Of a DNA stretch of 64,000 nucleotides, positions 56,426-64,000 are shown piece by piece (the first letter of the stretch is position 1; every line of letters starts with the position of its first letter). Position numbers and translations under genes: made by a program. The notes under the pieces were generated by a model. It had not been told where the DNA came from. It saw only the letters and a program-made list of their open reading frames with translations, and searched no databases. The DNA is from Coprinellus micaceus (taxonomy: Eukaryota > Basidiomycota > Agaricomycetes > Agaricales > Psathyrellaceae): the NCBI GenBank assembly GCA_951394405.1, contig OX596340.1, positions 1,550,001 through 1,614,000 of the forward strand, given 5' to 3'.

Positions 56426-57503
56426 TTAACCTGGCGAATGGATCCGCTGATATGATGGAAATCCTGAATTCATCACACTCCCGGTTCGCTGCTGGAAAGC
56501 ATCCGGACGTCGCGCATCAAACCCCCCTTGCATGTCTGGGTTATCCGCTCGAGGTTGGGGCGGAACCAAGCCCAGCAACCTCCTCAACTCTTCATTCTCC
56601 TTCTGCAGTCGCTCGAGCTCTATCTCCCGATCCAGAGCGTGTTCCGCGGGGGAGGTGACAGCCCAAGGGTCCCGATCCCCGGCTTCATCGTTAGAAGATG
56701 GCGCTCCCACCGGCGCCTCCCCGCCATGTTCACGCAGGAGTTGCCGAAAGAGGTAGGAAAGTCGGGTAATAGCGTTAGAGATGGTCGCATTGGCCTGGAG
56801 CTCTGCACTCGCATTCTCTTCCTCCCGAGCCAGAAGTTTCGATTCGAACTCGCGGATCAGGGATAGTTCGCGTTCTTGCACATGTTGCTAAAAGGCAAGC
56901 GGCGTTAGTGGAGGCAGGAATGCAGGAACGAGCAATCGCCGACATACTGCACGGTTACGGAATGTGCCTGTGGAGAAAATGTGAGCAATTGCAATTGCAA
57001 GGATGCAATCATGATATACGGACTCATCAAAGTTTCCAGCGTCTGTTCGTATTCCTTGATGAGGGCACTGAGTTGCTTGTTATCGTGGAGTAGACCCTGG
57101 TTCTCCGCGGCAATGCCAGCGCTCATTCGTTCAAGTGCAGCATCGTATTCCTCTAAAACACAGGGTTGGAACAAAATTCGAGTCAGGAAGGGTGAGCGCC
57201 AACCTTGCGACTTGTCCGTGTTGAACCTAAGGCGCAGTCTCTTTAGCCTGGGCACCAACTATACAACCGACAGGACATACCTCCGCAACACAAACCCGCT
57301 CTGCAGGTTACTAGATTGATTCTTCAAGCCTCCGACGTCACTAGGCGCCCCCTCTACACATTTATGTAACGCACCTTGATCTTCCCCGCCGTCGTATACA
57401 AAGACACTGACATAGCCTGGTTTTGGCTCAGCTGCTCCCCAAGCTGCGTAATCATGCCCCATAGCTGCATAATATCCGGCTCCTCATTATTCAAGACGAC
57501 CAT
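56426..57503 (-). CDS. SIKE/FGFR1OP2-like coiled-coil protein, possible STRIPAK subunit (SCI1-like)
   Basis: Start ATG at 57503 gives a short conserved exon (MVVLNNEEPDIMQLWGMITQ, LGEQLSQNQAMSVSLYTTAG) followed by introns. The central coiled coil has YDAALERMSAGIAAENQGLL, HDNKQLSALIKEYEQTLETL and MSTFRNRAQHVQERELSLIR; the stretch 'N..L..l..eyE.tLE.iMs.fR' is the signature of the SIKE/FGFR1OP2 family. In filamentous ascomycetes the family member SCI1 belongs to the STRIPAK phosphatase/kinase complex, which controls hyphal fusion and fruiting-body formation. The second half contains another helix (ENEELRRLLGLVP) and a Pro/Gly-rich end. The length of about 235 residues fits. The family link is by motif reading and the complex membership is inferred. 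Confidence 0.65.
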
Positions 57504-57970
57504 ACTGAATCCAAAAGCCACGGTAGTCGCTGGGTCGTGTGTGTCGCGTTCGGAGGTGCGACGCTCAATTATCGCAACCCGGACGGGATGTGTCGTGTGA
57601 TCTGGGTCGTTACTTCAAAAGCTAGCGGGTATAGAGTGACGGTACAGAGGCAGAATGCGAGCCGTGGAGAGCACCGCCAGTCTCCAGGCCCTGTGCGCTG
57701 GAAATGTTCGCGGAAGAGAGAGAAGAGACGATGATGATGCGCAGCGGCAACAGTTGGCAATGTGGGAATGCGTCATCATCTGGCATCAGTGATGTAAACC
57801 CTAACCTAACTTTAAATTGGACGTTTCCAGGTTCACCTTGAGTTGCATTGGAAGCCTGTAGCCTTCAGCTATGGCCAAAGCCAAAGGTTTCCTCGGGTGA
57901 GTATGGGCCAGGAACCTCTGAACTATGGACCGGAAGAATAGCAGCTCTGACAATCACTCCAGCGCTTACC
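57504..57970. promoter_or_regulatory. bidirectional spacer with telobox-like motif
   Basis: Divergent spacer between the SCI1-like gene and the barrel protein. AAACCCTAACC at 57796-57806 matches the telobox (TTAGGG repeat) bound by TRF/Tbf1-type proteins in many fungal promoters. The uncertain first exon of the barrel protein may extend into its right end. Confidence 0.4.
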
Positions 57971-58576
57971 ATGGGTTTGAAGTCGAGGATAAACGCATAC
58001 ACCATATGGCAATACGTACGTTCCCACATCGTCGAGCCAACTGCCCCTAACCTTCCCTCCCACTCGCAGTCTAGCAGTCCGTCCAGGACCACATAAAATT
58101 CCAGTCTACCCCCGAGTACAAAGAGTTCAGCTCGCGCCTCAAGGCTGTCCAAGCAGGCCCAGAGCACACAGTGCATGTCAAGTTTGTAGGCGACCCTGAG
58201 AAGCCCTTCAGCTGCTTAACAACCGAGGTGGTTACCGGACAACCCAGGCAAGGAAAGAATGTGGACGACTTGATTGAAGCCACCCAGGGCGTGTTTACCG
58301 CTTTGAAAGGTGCCGCGAGTTACTACCCCAACTCGACTTACGGTGAGGTTGTTGAGAAGCTGGGGTCCTACTCTCTCGTTCTTGGATGGCACACGCCAGA
58401 GGTCTGTCCTCGCACTTCGAAAAGTTTATGTTGGTACAGTACTCACCTGCTGTTCTGATCAGGACCGCAAAATTGCGGTCACCGGCGGCGGTCAAGGGAA
58501 GGACGCAGTGGCCAAGTTCACCGATGCCGTCGAGCATCGCATTGTTCGCGTTCACTTTGACAAGTATCAGATTTGA
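57971..58576 (+). CDS. dimeric alpha/beta-barrel (ABM/EthD-like) protein, 5' end uncertain
   Basis: The readable exons (57971-58015, 58075-58401, 58463-58576) give MGLKSRINAYTIWQY joined to QSVQDHIKFQSTPEYKELSS, then HTVHVKFVGDPEKPFSCLTT, EVVTGQPRQGKNVDDLIEAT, YSLVLGWHTPEDRKIAVTG and the end EHRIVRVHFDKYQI. The phrase 'WQ..SV.DH..F..SPEY.EL' is characteristic of small dimeric alpha/beta-barrel proteins (antibiotic-biosynthesis-monooxygenase and stress-responsive types). Two such half-domains may be present, since the second part repeats the strand-helix-strand pattern. A first exon should lie upstream: the same frame is open from 57848 and a GTGAGT donor at about 57896 with an acceptor near 57943 is possible, but no start codon can be assigned with confidence, so 57971 is a minimum. 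The catalytic role is unknown. Confidence 0.6.
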
Positions 58577-58715
58577 GCGCTTGCGCTTGGGTAGCCATTG
58601 CGGCCTGGAGGTTAATAGTACGCGGCCGTACATGGTGATGATATAAGAAATACGGTAGATAAACCTAAAGAATGTGAGGAAACGAGAGATAGAGACGTCT
58701 TAACAAACGTACATA

Positions 58716-60408
58716 TTAGTTCGCCACTCGGAATTTCCCTGACTTCTTGGTCCAGAGAGCGCAGCTGAATTTCTCGACGTTGGTCCTGAACCATGGTAAC
58801 CATGCCACGTCCAGCGTATCACATCCGTCCAGCACAAGGCTGGTAATCCTCTCCGCGCTCCTAGCCGTCGCCAGAGCGGTTCGGTCCCGGATAAGTTGAA
58901 CTAGTGGCCCCGTCTTCATCCCATTGCAGTAGGAAAGGTCGAGTTGAGTGAGCATAGGACATAGGACGGTTGGAGGGTCCGAAGAATCAGGTGAAGGATC
59001 TAAGGCAGCTTTGGGTTGGGAGGCGAGGACGAGGGCCTCAACCACCGCGACCATCCCCGGATTCCTGGATAATTGTAAAGTGGTGATGAGAGGATTGCTC
59101 CTCAGGAGAGCGACCAGATGTTCGCTATCCCGCGACGAGAGCCCAATTGCTTTCAGGGTAAGAGATGTCAAATGGCCAGAGCTCTTGCTCTGCAGGTGGA
59201 CCAGTGCGGGAGATATGTTGCCGGAAGACCCCTCAACTTCGAGGGTTTCGAGCTGGGGCATAGCAACTGCTAAGCAGTCGTCGGCCCATAAATTCGCTCG
59301 TCGTAGTTTAAGGTTCCGTAAGTCGGGAAGTTCGGATGGGAGTTCGTCGAGCCACATACCAGGCATATCGACGTCGAAGGTCACTAGTGTTTGTGGTATA
59401 CGTAGTCGAAGGGCCTGTGGCGCCTGAACGTCGCGCAAGGATAGGGTGAAGATGTTCTTTTCAGATAAATCTAGCAGGGAAGTGGGCATGGTGACGTTGC
59501 TGAGATAAATGTGTTCGAGGGACCAGGCTACGTCGTAGGGCGCGACGATTTTGGAGGCCGCAGTGTTACGGAACTCGTAGTGAGCCAAAGTAGATATGGG
59601 TGCAAGGTTGCCCTTGGACTTCCAGAACTTGCGTATGTCCCAGTTGTCTGATTTGAATGCGCGAAGCTTGTCCCACCGCAGACCTTCAAGACCTTCCCCA
59701 TCCCACCCCGCTTTCTCGCACGCAGCAGCCAGAACCTCCAATGTGTTGATGTTGCCTTTGGAGAGCTTGATCCATCGCCTTGCCTTGGTGAGGGGCCGGG
59801 AACGGCCTAGCACCAAGCACGTCCAGAGATGGGGATTTCCCCAAACCACACCGCGCCAGTCTTTGCAGACTTGGGACAGTGGCAGAACGTGGTTTGGATC
59901 CTCTTCAATCAGCATCGTGGATATCCCGGCGAAGAGTTCAACAGGGAGGTTCGTCCAGTGGTTGGTAGTTCGTTTGATGTAGTCGTCTTGGGCCACAGAA
60001 ATGTCGTTCTTCAAGGTGAAAAGTTCTTGCCTTCGTTTAGCGTCGTCGTCCTTCACCTTCTTCAAGGCGGCATCGGCCATTTTCAACGCAGAGTCGAACT
60101 TCTGGGCTCGCAAGAAGAGTCTCGCGGCGCGTGCGTAGCCTTGCCATTGCGATGGTGCGACTTCAATAGCCTTCCTCGCATCCTTGAGCGCATCCTTGAG
60201 TTTCCCCAATTTCTCCAGTACCACCGCGCGCGAGTCGTAGACGACATATTCCTTGTCGCCTCCGTTGTCTACAGCCTGTAGCATGATGAAAATTCGTTGA
60301 CGCCCATGTATCCATTGTGCGCACCTCATTGAAGCCCTTCAGCGCATCTTTCAGCTCTCCTTTACGAAAATCCTTCACTGCGGTAGAAAAGTGTTGCTTC
60401 CATGACAT
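58716..60408 (-). CDS. TPR - F-box - LRR protein, Dia2/Pof3-like SCF subunit
   Basis: Likely F-box receptor of an SCF ubiquitin ligase; the yeast proteins with the same order, Dia2 and Pof3, act at replication forks and in genome stability. Exon 1 (60325-60408) encodes MSWKQHFSTAVKDFRKGELK and the start of a TPR; exon 2 (58716-60275) continues it. Three tetratricopeptide repeats occupy about residues 1-115 (EYVVYDSRAVVLEKLGKLKD, KDARKAIEVAPSQWQGYARA, LRAQKFDSALKMADAALKKV). The F-box follows at WTNLPVELFAGISTMLIEED with LSQVCKDWRGVVWGNPHLWT. The rest (to residue 547) is leucine-rich repeats (LRNLKLRRANLWADDCLAVA, HLTSLTLKAIGLSSRDSEHL, LTQLDLSYCNGMK). The gene is divergent from the next one, with a 199-base spacer. 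Confidence 0.85.
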
Positions 60409-60607
60409 TGGTATCGCGTCGGAGGTGTTGGTTGAATTGAGAGAGGCGCGACCCAGTGGCGGGAGCAATCCTCGGCACAGGCACGGCGTTTACCTCATAT
60501 CTTCCCACAGCGTACATCATATTCGAGATTGTGGCGCCTTATTTCAGACAAGGCCTGCCATCGCCCTCGACGTCCTTCACGCTTCCAGAGCCTCACTTGG
60601 GTCGAAG
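60409..60607. promoter_or_regulatory. 199-bp bidirectional promoter
   Basis: The start codons of two divergent genes are only 199 bases apart, so they must share upstream control sequence. No TATA box or named motif is evident. Confidence 0.45.
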
Positions 60608-61495
60608 ATGGCCCAGTACTACACCAAACCACCCAGAAATGCATCCCGCGATGCTCGCCCATCCTCTATTCGGCACGAACTCCCGATCTCTGCCCGGAAC
60701 TCGCGAGACAGGAGTCCGTCGTTCTACATATTTCCTAACCCATCGGAGTCGACCTCCCCATCGAGTACACGCAGTCCAGGCTCGCCCTCGACGGAGGTAA
60801 CACTATCCCCATATTCGGATATACCCTCAATCGAAGGAAGCTCGCTTCCAACACCAACAGCTCTCGCCCCTGTCCGAGGCAGAGAGAATGTCTTGGAGTG
60901 GCCGAAGGACCTCGAGTGTATTCTCGTTAGTCCACCTCGGCGCCCTCAGCTGAGCAGAACAAGTCCTTGGACGCCGAGAGTCACGAAGAAGCCTCTGGAG
61001 CGAGGGTCAGGTGTGTTCGGAGCCAGAGGCCGGCGGAAGTTGTCGCCTGTCCCCGCGAGGGAAAGCAGGTCACTTTCTGGAGCGGCGAGCGAAGTGGCCA
61101 ATGAAGCGCCAGCTGTGGAGGCATCCCCAAATGCCGGCTCGCATGTTCCTTTCCTTTCCTTCTTCACCTCCCTGCTTTCGACTGATCACACGACTCACGA
61201 CATGATCATGAACTCGTCAGTCCCATCCTTATTTCATACTACCACCGTCCTCCCAAGATGCGTCGATATCGAGGCAAACCTTAGCCAAGGAGGGGAGAAG
61301 GTACCATCAGGGAAGGAAAGCCATGGGATCGGGAAATTCGTTGTGTCTGTTTCCGAGGAGGGTCAACTTTTTCTTGGTGCAATAAAGTCAGGGAGCGATA
61401 TACCGGCATTCCCCGTTATGCTCAACCTATCGGACGTGCTTGGGATTGTGACAGAGATTGGCGGGCAACTATTGCGGGTCGCGTTTCGCGTTTGA
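60608..61495 (+). CDS. uncharacterised Ser/Pro-rich protein
   Basis: Single exon of 295 residues from ATG 60608 (MAQYYTKPPRNASRDARPSS). The first two thirds are rich in Ser, Pro and Arg and look disordered, with possible proline-directed phosphorylation sites (for example SPSS, SPGSPS, SPWTP). The last third is more ordered, with predicted strands (IGKFVVSVSEEGQLFLGAIK, FPVMLNLSDVLGIVTEIGGQ, LLRVAFRV). I do not recognise a family. The divergent arrangement with the F-box gene is the only context. A longer upstream start in the same frame would overlap the neighbour's promoter and is not favoured. Confidence 0.6.
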   Translation: MAQYYTKPPRNASRDARPSSIRHELPISARNSRDRSPSFYIFPNPSESTSPSSTRSPGSPSTEVTLSPYSDIPSIEGSSLPTPTALAPVRGRENVLEWPKDLECILVSPPRRPQLSRTSPWTPRVTKKPLERGSGVFGARGRRKLSPVPARESRSLSGAASEVANEAPAVEASPNAGSHVPFLSFFTSLLSTDHTTHDMIMNSSVPSLFHTTTVLPRCVDIEANLSQGGEKVPSGKESHGIGKFVVSVSEEGQLFLGAIKSGSDIPAFPVMLNLSDVLGIVTEIGGQLLRVAFRV

Positions 61496-61714
61496 CAGGT
61501 TCACAATCTCCTTCACTCTATTTACCCTTCAGCCCCTGTAAGAACACCCAACGCCTTCTAGATAGAACGACACCGTAGGCATTTTAAAGGGACATAGTAA
61601 GACAGTGAGGTCGCATTTTGAGAAGCGGGCGGAGTTCGAACGGTGATCTTGCCAATAGGTTAGACCCAATGGCATTCTCTCTGCCTTTTGGGATCGTTCT
61701 TCTTCCGTACCCCC

Positions 61715-62755
61715 ATGCCTGCAACTTTTAGCTCCTCTATAGCCAGCGTGTATCGCGTGGTAAACGGCCTTGAGTATTTCAAGAGGCTGTCTTCCCAAGC
61801 GAGGACGAGGTTGTCTATAGATATCACCTTCGTGGGGTTAGCGCTTCGGTAAGCGCCCATATCCATACTTCCCCTGTAAAGCTCACCCGTCGAAGGACTG
61901 GGTGTTTGATCGACACATTCTCTCCTGAGAGTCCGACAAATAGTTTCTCTGCGCTATTGGATGCCTTACAATGTGTGAGCAGTCCTAGAGCGATTCTTAT
62001 AAATACCCCGGCGTTAATGCTCATTCGAACGACAGGAACCGACAACGAAAAGCTTGGCGTCTAATATCGCCCATCTCTATGAATCCGCATCAGATCAGTC
62101 TTTCCTAGTGAATGCCCCTCTCCTGCGCCATAGGATCGAGAAATCCCTAGCCCCCGAAGTCGAATTGGCACCCCTTCTGACTCCTGTCAGGCTCTTCCCT
62201 GGAAGCCGATGCGAACTTGTGAGTGAGAAAGGAACATCGCCACTGGTGTAACTGTGCTTCATAATCTTCCATTTGTGCCGACAGGAAAGATGCCTCCCCT
62301 CGAAGCTCACAGGGGTACTGGGCGTACTACTGCAATCACTTGAGCTGACGTCCGGCCGAGCCGATTCCATCACCCTTCCCAACGATATAGACATGGAGGT
62401 TGCAGTGCCCCTTGCGGCCCTAATCCTAGACTATTCAGTGGCATATATCCCAACAAGCACTCCAGGAGGTGTGGCGCCAGTCTTCCTCAGCAGTGTCCCA
62501 ATGCGCACGTACGAGTGCGTTTTAACATTCGACCCCCACACGGCCCCTTCGAGTAGGCATGGGCGCGAGCGCGCGTCCGTGATGAAGTTCTCATGTCCGC
62601 AAAGCTTAGAAGAGGGGGAGAGGGGAGTATCGCCCGGCGTCGTAGTGGATGAGCTGAACACCCTGTTCGGGGGGAGATTGGCCAAGATCGGGGACGAGAC
62701 TGCGGCCTTCGAGTTTGTTTGTGGTAGTATAACCCTTGATAGGCTCGCTCTGTAG
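61715..62755 (+). CDS. uncharacterised protein, possibly C1orf74/DUF4504-like
   Basis: Four exons (61715-61848, 61896-61974, 62036-62218, 62285-62755) join in frame to 288 residues. It begins MPATFSSSIASVYRVVNGLE and continues LSIDITFVGLALRTGCLIDT. Then come SFSALLDALQCEPTTKSLAS, a loop with YESASDQSFLVNAPLLRHRI, and after the third intron LTGVLGVLLQSLELTSG, MEVAVPLAALILDYSVAYIP, PVFLSSVPMRTYECVLTF and VMKFSCPQSLEEG, ending CGSITLDRLAL. The 'LDYSVAYIP' and 'KFSCP' features and overall size are reminiscent of the C1orf74-type family (DUF4504), but this is a weak impression. All three junctions have GT-AG ends and preserve frame, which supports it being a real gene. Function unknown. Confidence 0.6.
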
Positions 62756-62961
62756 CGGTTTACTCTTTACTGCATTCGCGATGGTCATCGCGTAACCCAA
62801 CTGGAGGGGTAGGCTATCTACGAAGCGTTCACGCCTTGGCTTGGTACCATCGAACAAGCCAAAGAGGCTGACGTCGGCGATGTTCATATAGGCACCTACA
62901 CGGTGCTCGCTCGGATACAAGGGAAGGTAGTGAATGAAAAGAGTCAGCGTGTTAATAAGTA

Positions 62962-64000
62962 CTATAACGCCACTCCCTCCAAGTTACAACCCAGGATGCC
63001 CATCCACACTTCACTAATACCATCCTCCTCAGTCCCTATCTGCAAACCGTTGTCCCGCAAGATGTAGTATTCCCGTCCCAGGGTTTGCACGGTTGCGACC
63101 GCAGGGTGAAGGGGGACGCTCCCCCTATTCATGATGTGCACACTTTCGACGAGGTGGTGGCTTGGATCACTATGGTTAAAGGGATGCAATACCGATGGAG
63201 AATGTGCAACGCGCTTACCTGGGTAAATATAGGTTGAGAATTTGCTTCTGCTTTGCTCTCCGAATGTGGACGACGCCGTCACCCGACCTCCCGTTGAATT
63301 CCTGCTCCATCTCCATGGAGGTCAGATGTCTGCCACTTAGGCTGATTTCACAGACGGGTTAGTGGTGCTACATATTCGAGGTAAATGGCGCGGCGGACCT
63401 GTTGGCTACCAGGCAAGCTAGGACGTAACGACGCGCGATGACCAATTTCACAAGTCCAGTCTCCCACTCTCTTTTGACGCGATCGGTCCAAACCTTGCTG
63501 ATGCCGTGGTCGTATTCTTCGTGATTCGGCCAGGTGAGGCGATCCTGCAGCGTCTCTTGGTTGAGGCGGTTCTCTGAATGAAGCTTGCTCTCGATGTATT
63601 CGGTCCAGTCGGCCCTGATGAAGGCCCTTCCCCGGGTAGGACCTACAGAGATTTCGGGTCCGTGATTAGATAGGGAGGGCAGGCCGATCACTTCGCATGT
63701 CGCTTCGAGGACGTAGTAGATGCGCCTTTCACCGTCTAGATTTGCACTGATCTTCCAGATCTCTCCTTGAACCACCTCTTCTACGGAGAGCAAGGTCATG
63801 GTGCCAAACGGTACATTCAGGCCAATGGAAACTCGGTAAAAGAAAGACGTCAGTAAAAACCTGCAAGCACATCAGCCAGGGTTTTACGTGCAATGCGAAA
63901 AGGCATTGCTTACTTGGCCGCAACTAGTAGGTACTTGGTGTTGTCGCAAGCCCACATACGATGAGATATGATGCCGGGAAACGTCGCAAGAGACTTGCCG
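62962..64000 (-). CDS. unrecognised protein, 5' end beyond the window
   Basis: Minus-strand gene cut by the right edge. The last exon (62962 to about 63125) has VPLHPAVATVQTLGREYYIL and ends GILGCNLEGVAL. The exon before it (about 63219-63338) has LTSMEMEQEFNGRSGDGVVH. A longer exon (from 63399) has NLDGERRIYYVLEATCEVIG, WTEYIESKLHSENRLNQETL and ETGLVKLVIARRYVLACLVA. The junctions agree with GT-AG introns and keep phase. Above 63800, the reading ISHRMWACDNTKYLLVAAK joins to the long exon only with a one-base phase problem, so either an unusual junction or a base error lies at about 63840-63910. No domain is recognised. Confidence 0.55.

Overview
This window reads as nuclear DNA of a filamentous basidiomycete, most likely an Agaricomycete. 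Genes are close together on both strands and are cut by short introns, mostly about 45-65 nt with GT-AG ends. The gene content is typical of that group: a MATH-BTB protein, F-box/LRR proteins, Zn(II)2Cys6 regulators, a PX/PH phospholipase D, KRE6-type glucan synthesis and a pectin lyase. There is no operon structure and I see no CRISPR array, no rRNA or tRNA gene, and no intact transposon. Function calls come from reading conserved motifs by eye; exon junctions were inferred from frame continuity and splice sites.

Layout. 0.3-8 kb: SGF29 (SAGA histone reader), a Dpb3-like histone-fold protein, a 2OG-Fe(II) oxygenase, mitochondrial ribosomal protein uL6 and the Arc1-type tRNA-binding cofactor. 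8.2-15.5 kb: one long phospholipase D gene. 15.5-20.1 kb: a 4.6 kb stretch with no supportable gene. 20.1-29 kb: the SUMO E1 subunit AOS1, a Zn2Cys6 transcription factor, a mitochondrial-type helical protein and a GRASP-family Golgi protein. 29.6-38.7 kb: a secreted rhamnogalacturonan lyase (PL4) with a clear TATA box, a MATH-BTB protein and a Prp24/SART3 splicing factor. 39.5-48.4 kb: an F-box protein, an SDR oxidoreductase, a GH17 glucanase, a decayed copy of the SDR gene, and KRE6/SKN1. 49-64 kb: a small Cys-containing protein, a short protein with two Zn2Cys6 clusters, a PH-domain protein, a SIKE/SCI1-like coiled-coil protein, an alpha/beta-barrel protein, a TPR-F-box-LRR protein resembling Dia2/Pof3, two unrecognised genes, and a gene that runs off the right edge.

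Most neighbours are unrelated housekeeping genes, as expected for a eukaryotic chromosome arm. The loosest functional grouping is the beta-glucan pair GH17 and KRE6. The most unusual object is the 235-residue protein at 49823-50689. It carries two complete Zn(II)2Cys6 clusters, each interrupted by an intron immediately before its second cysteine, which points to duplication of an exon pair inside one gene. Secondary points are two GC-AG introns, an SDR relic 3 kb from its intact paralogue, and several genes whose families I cannot name.
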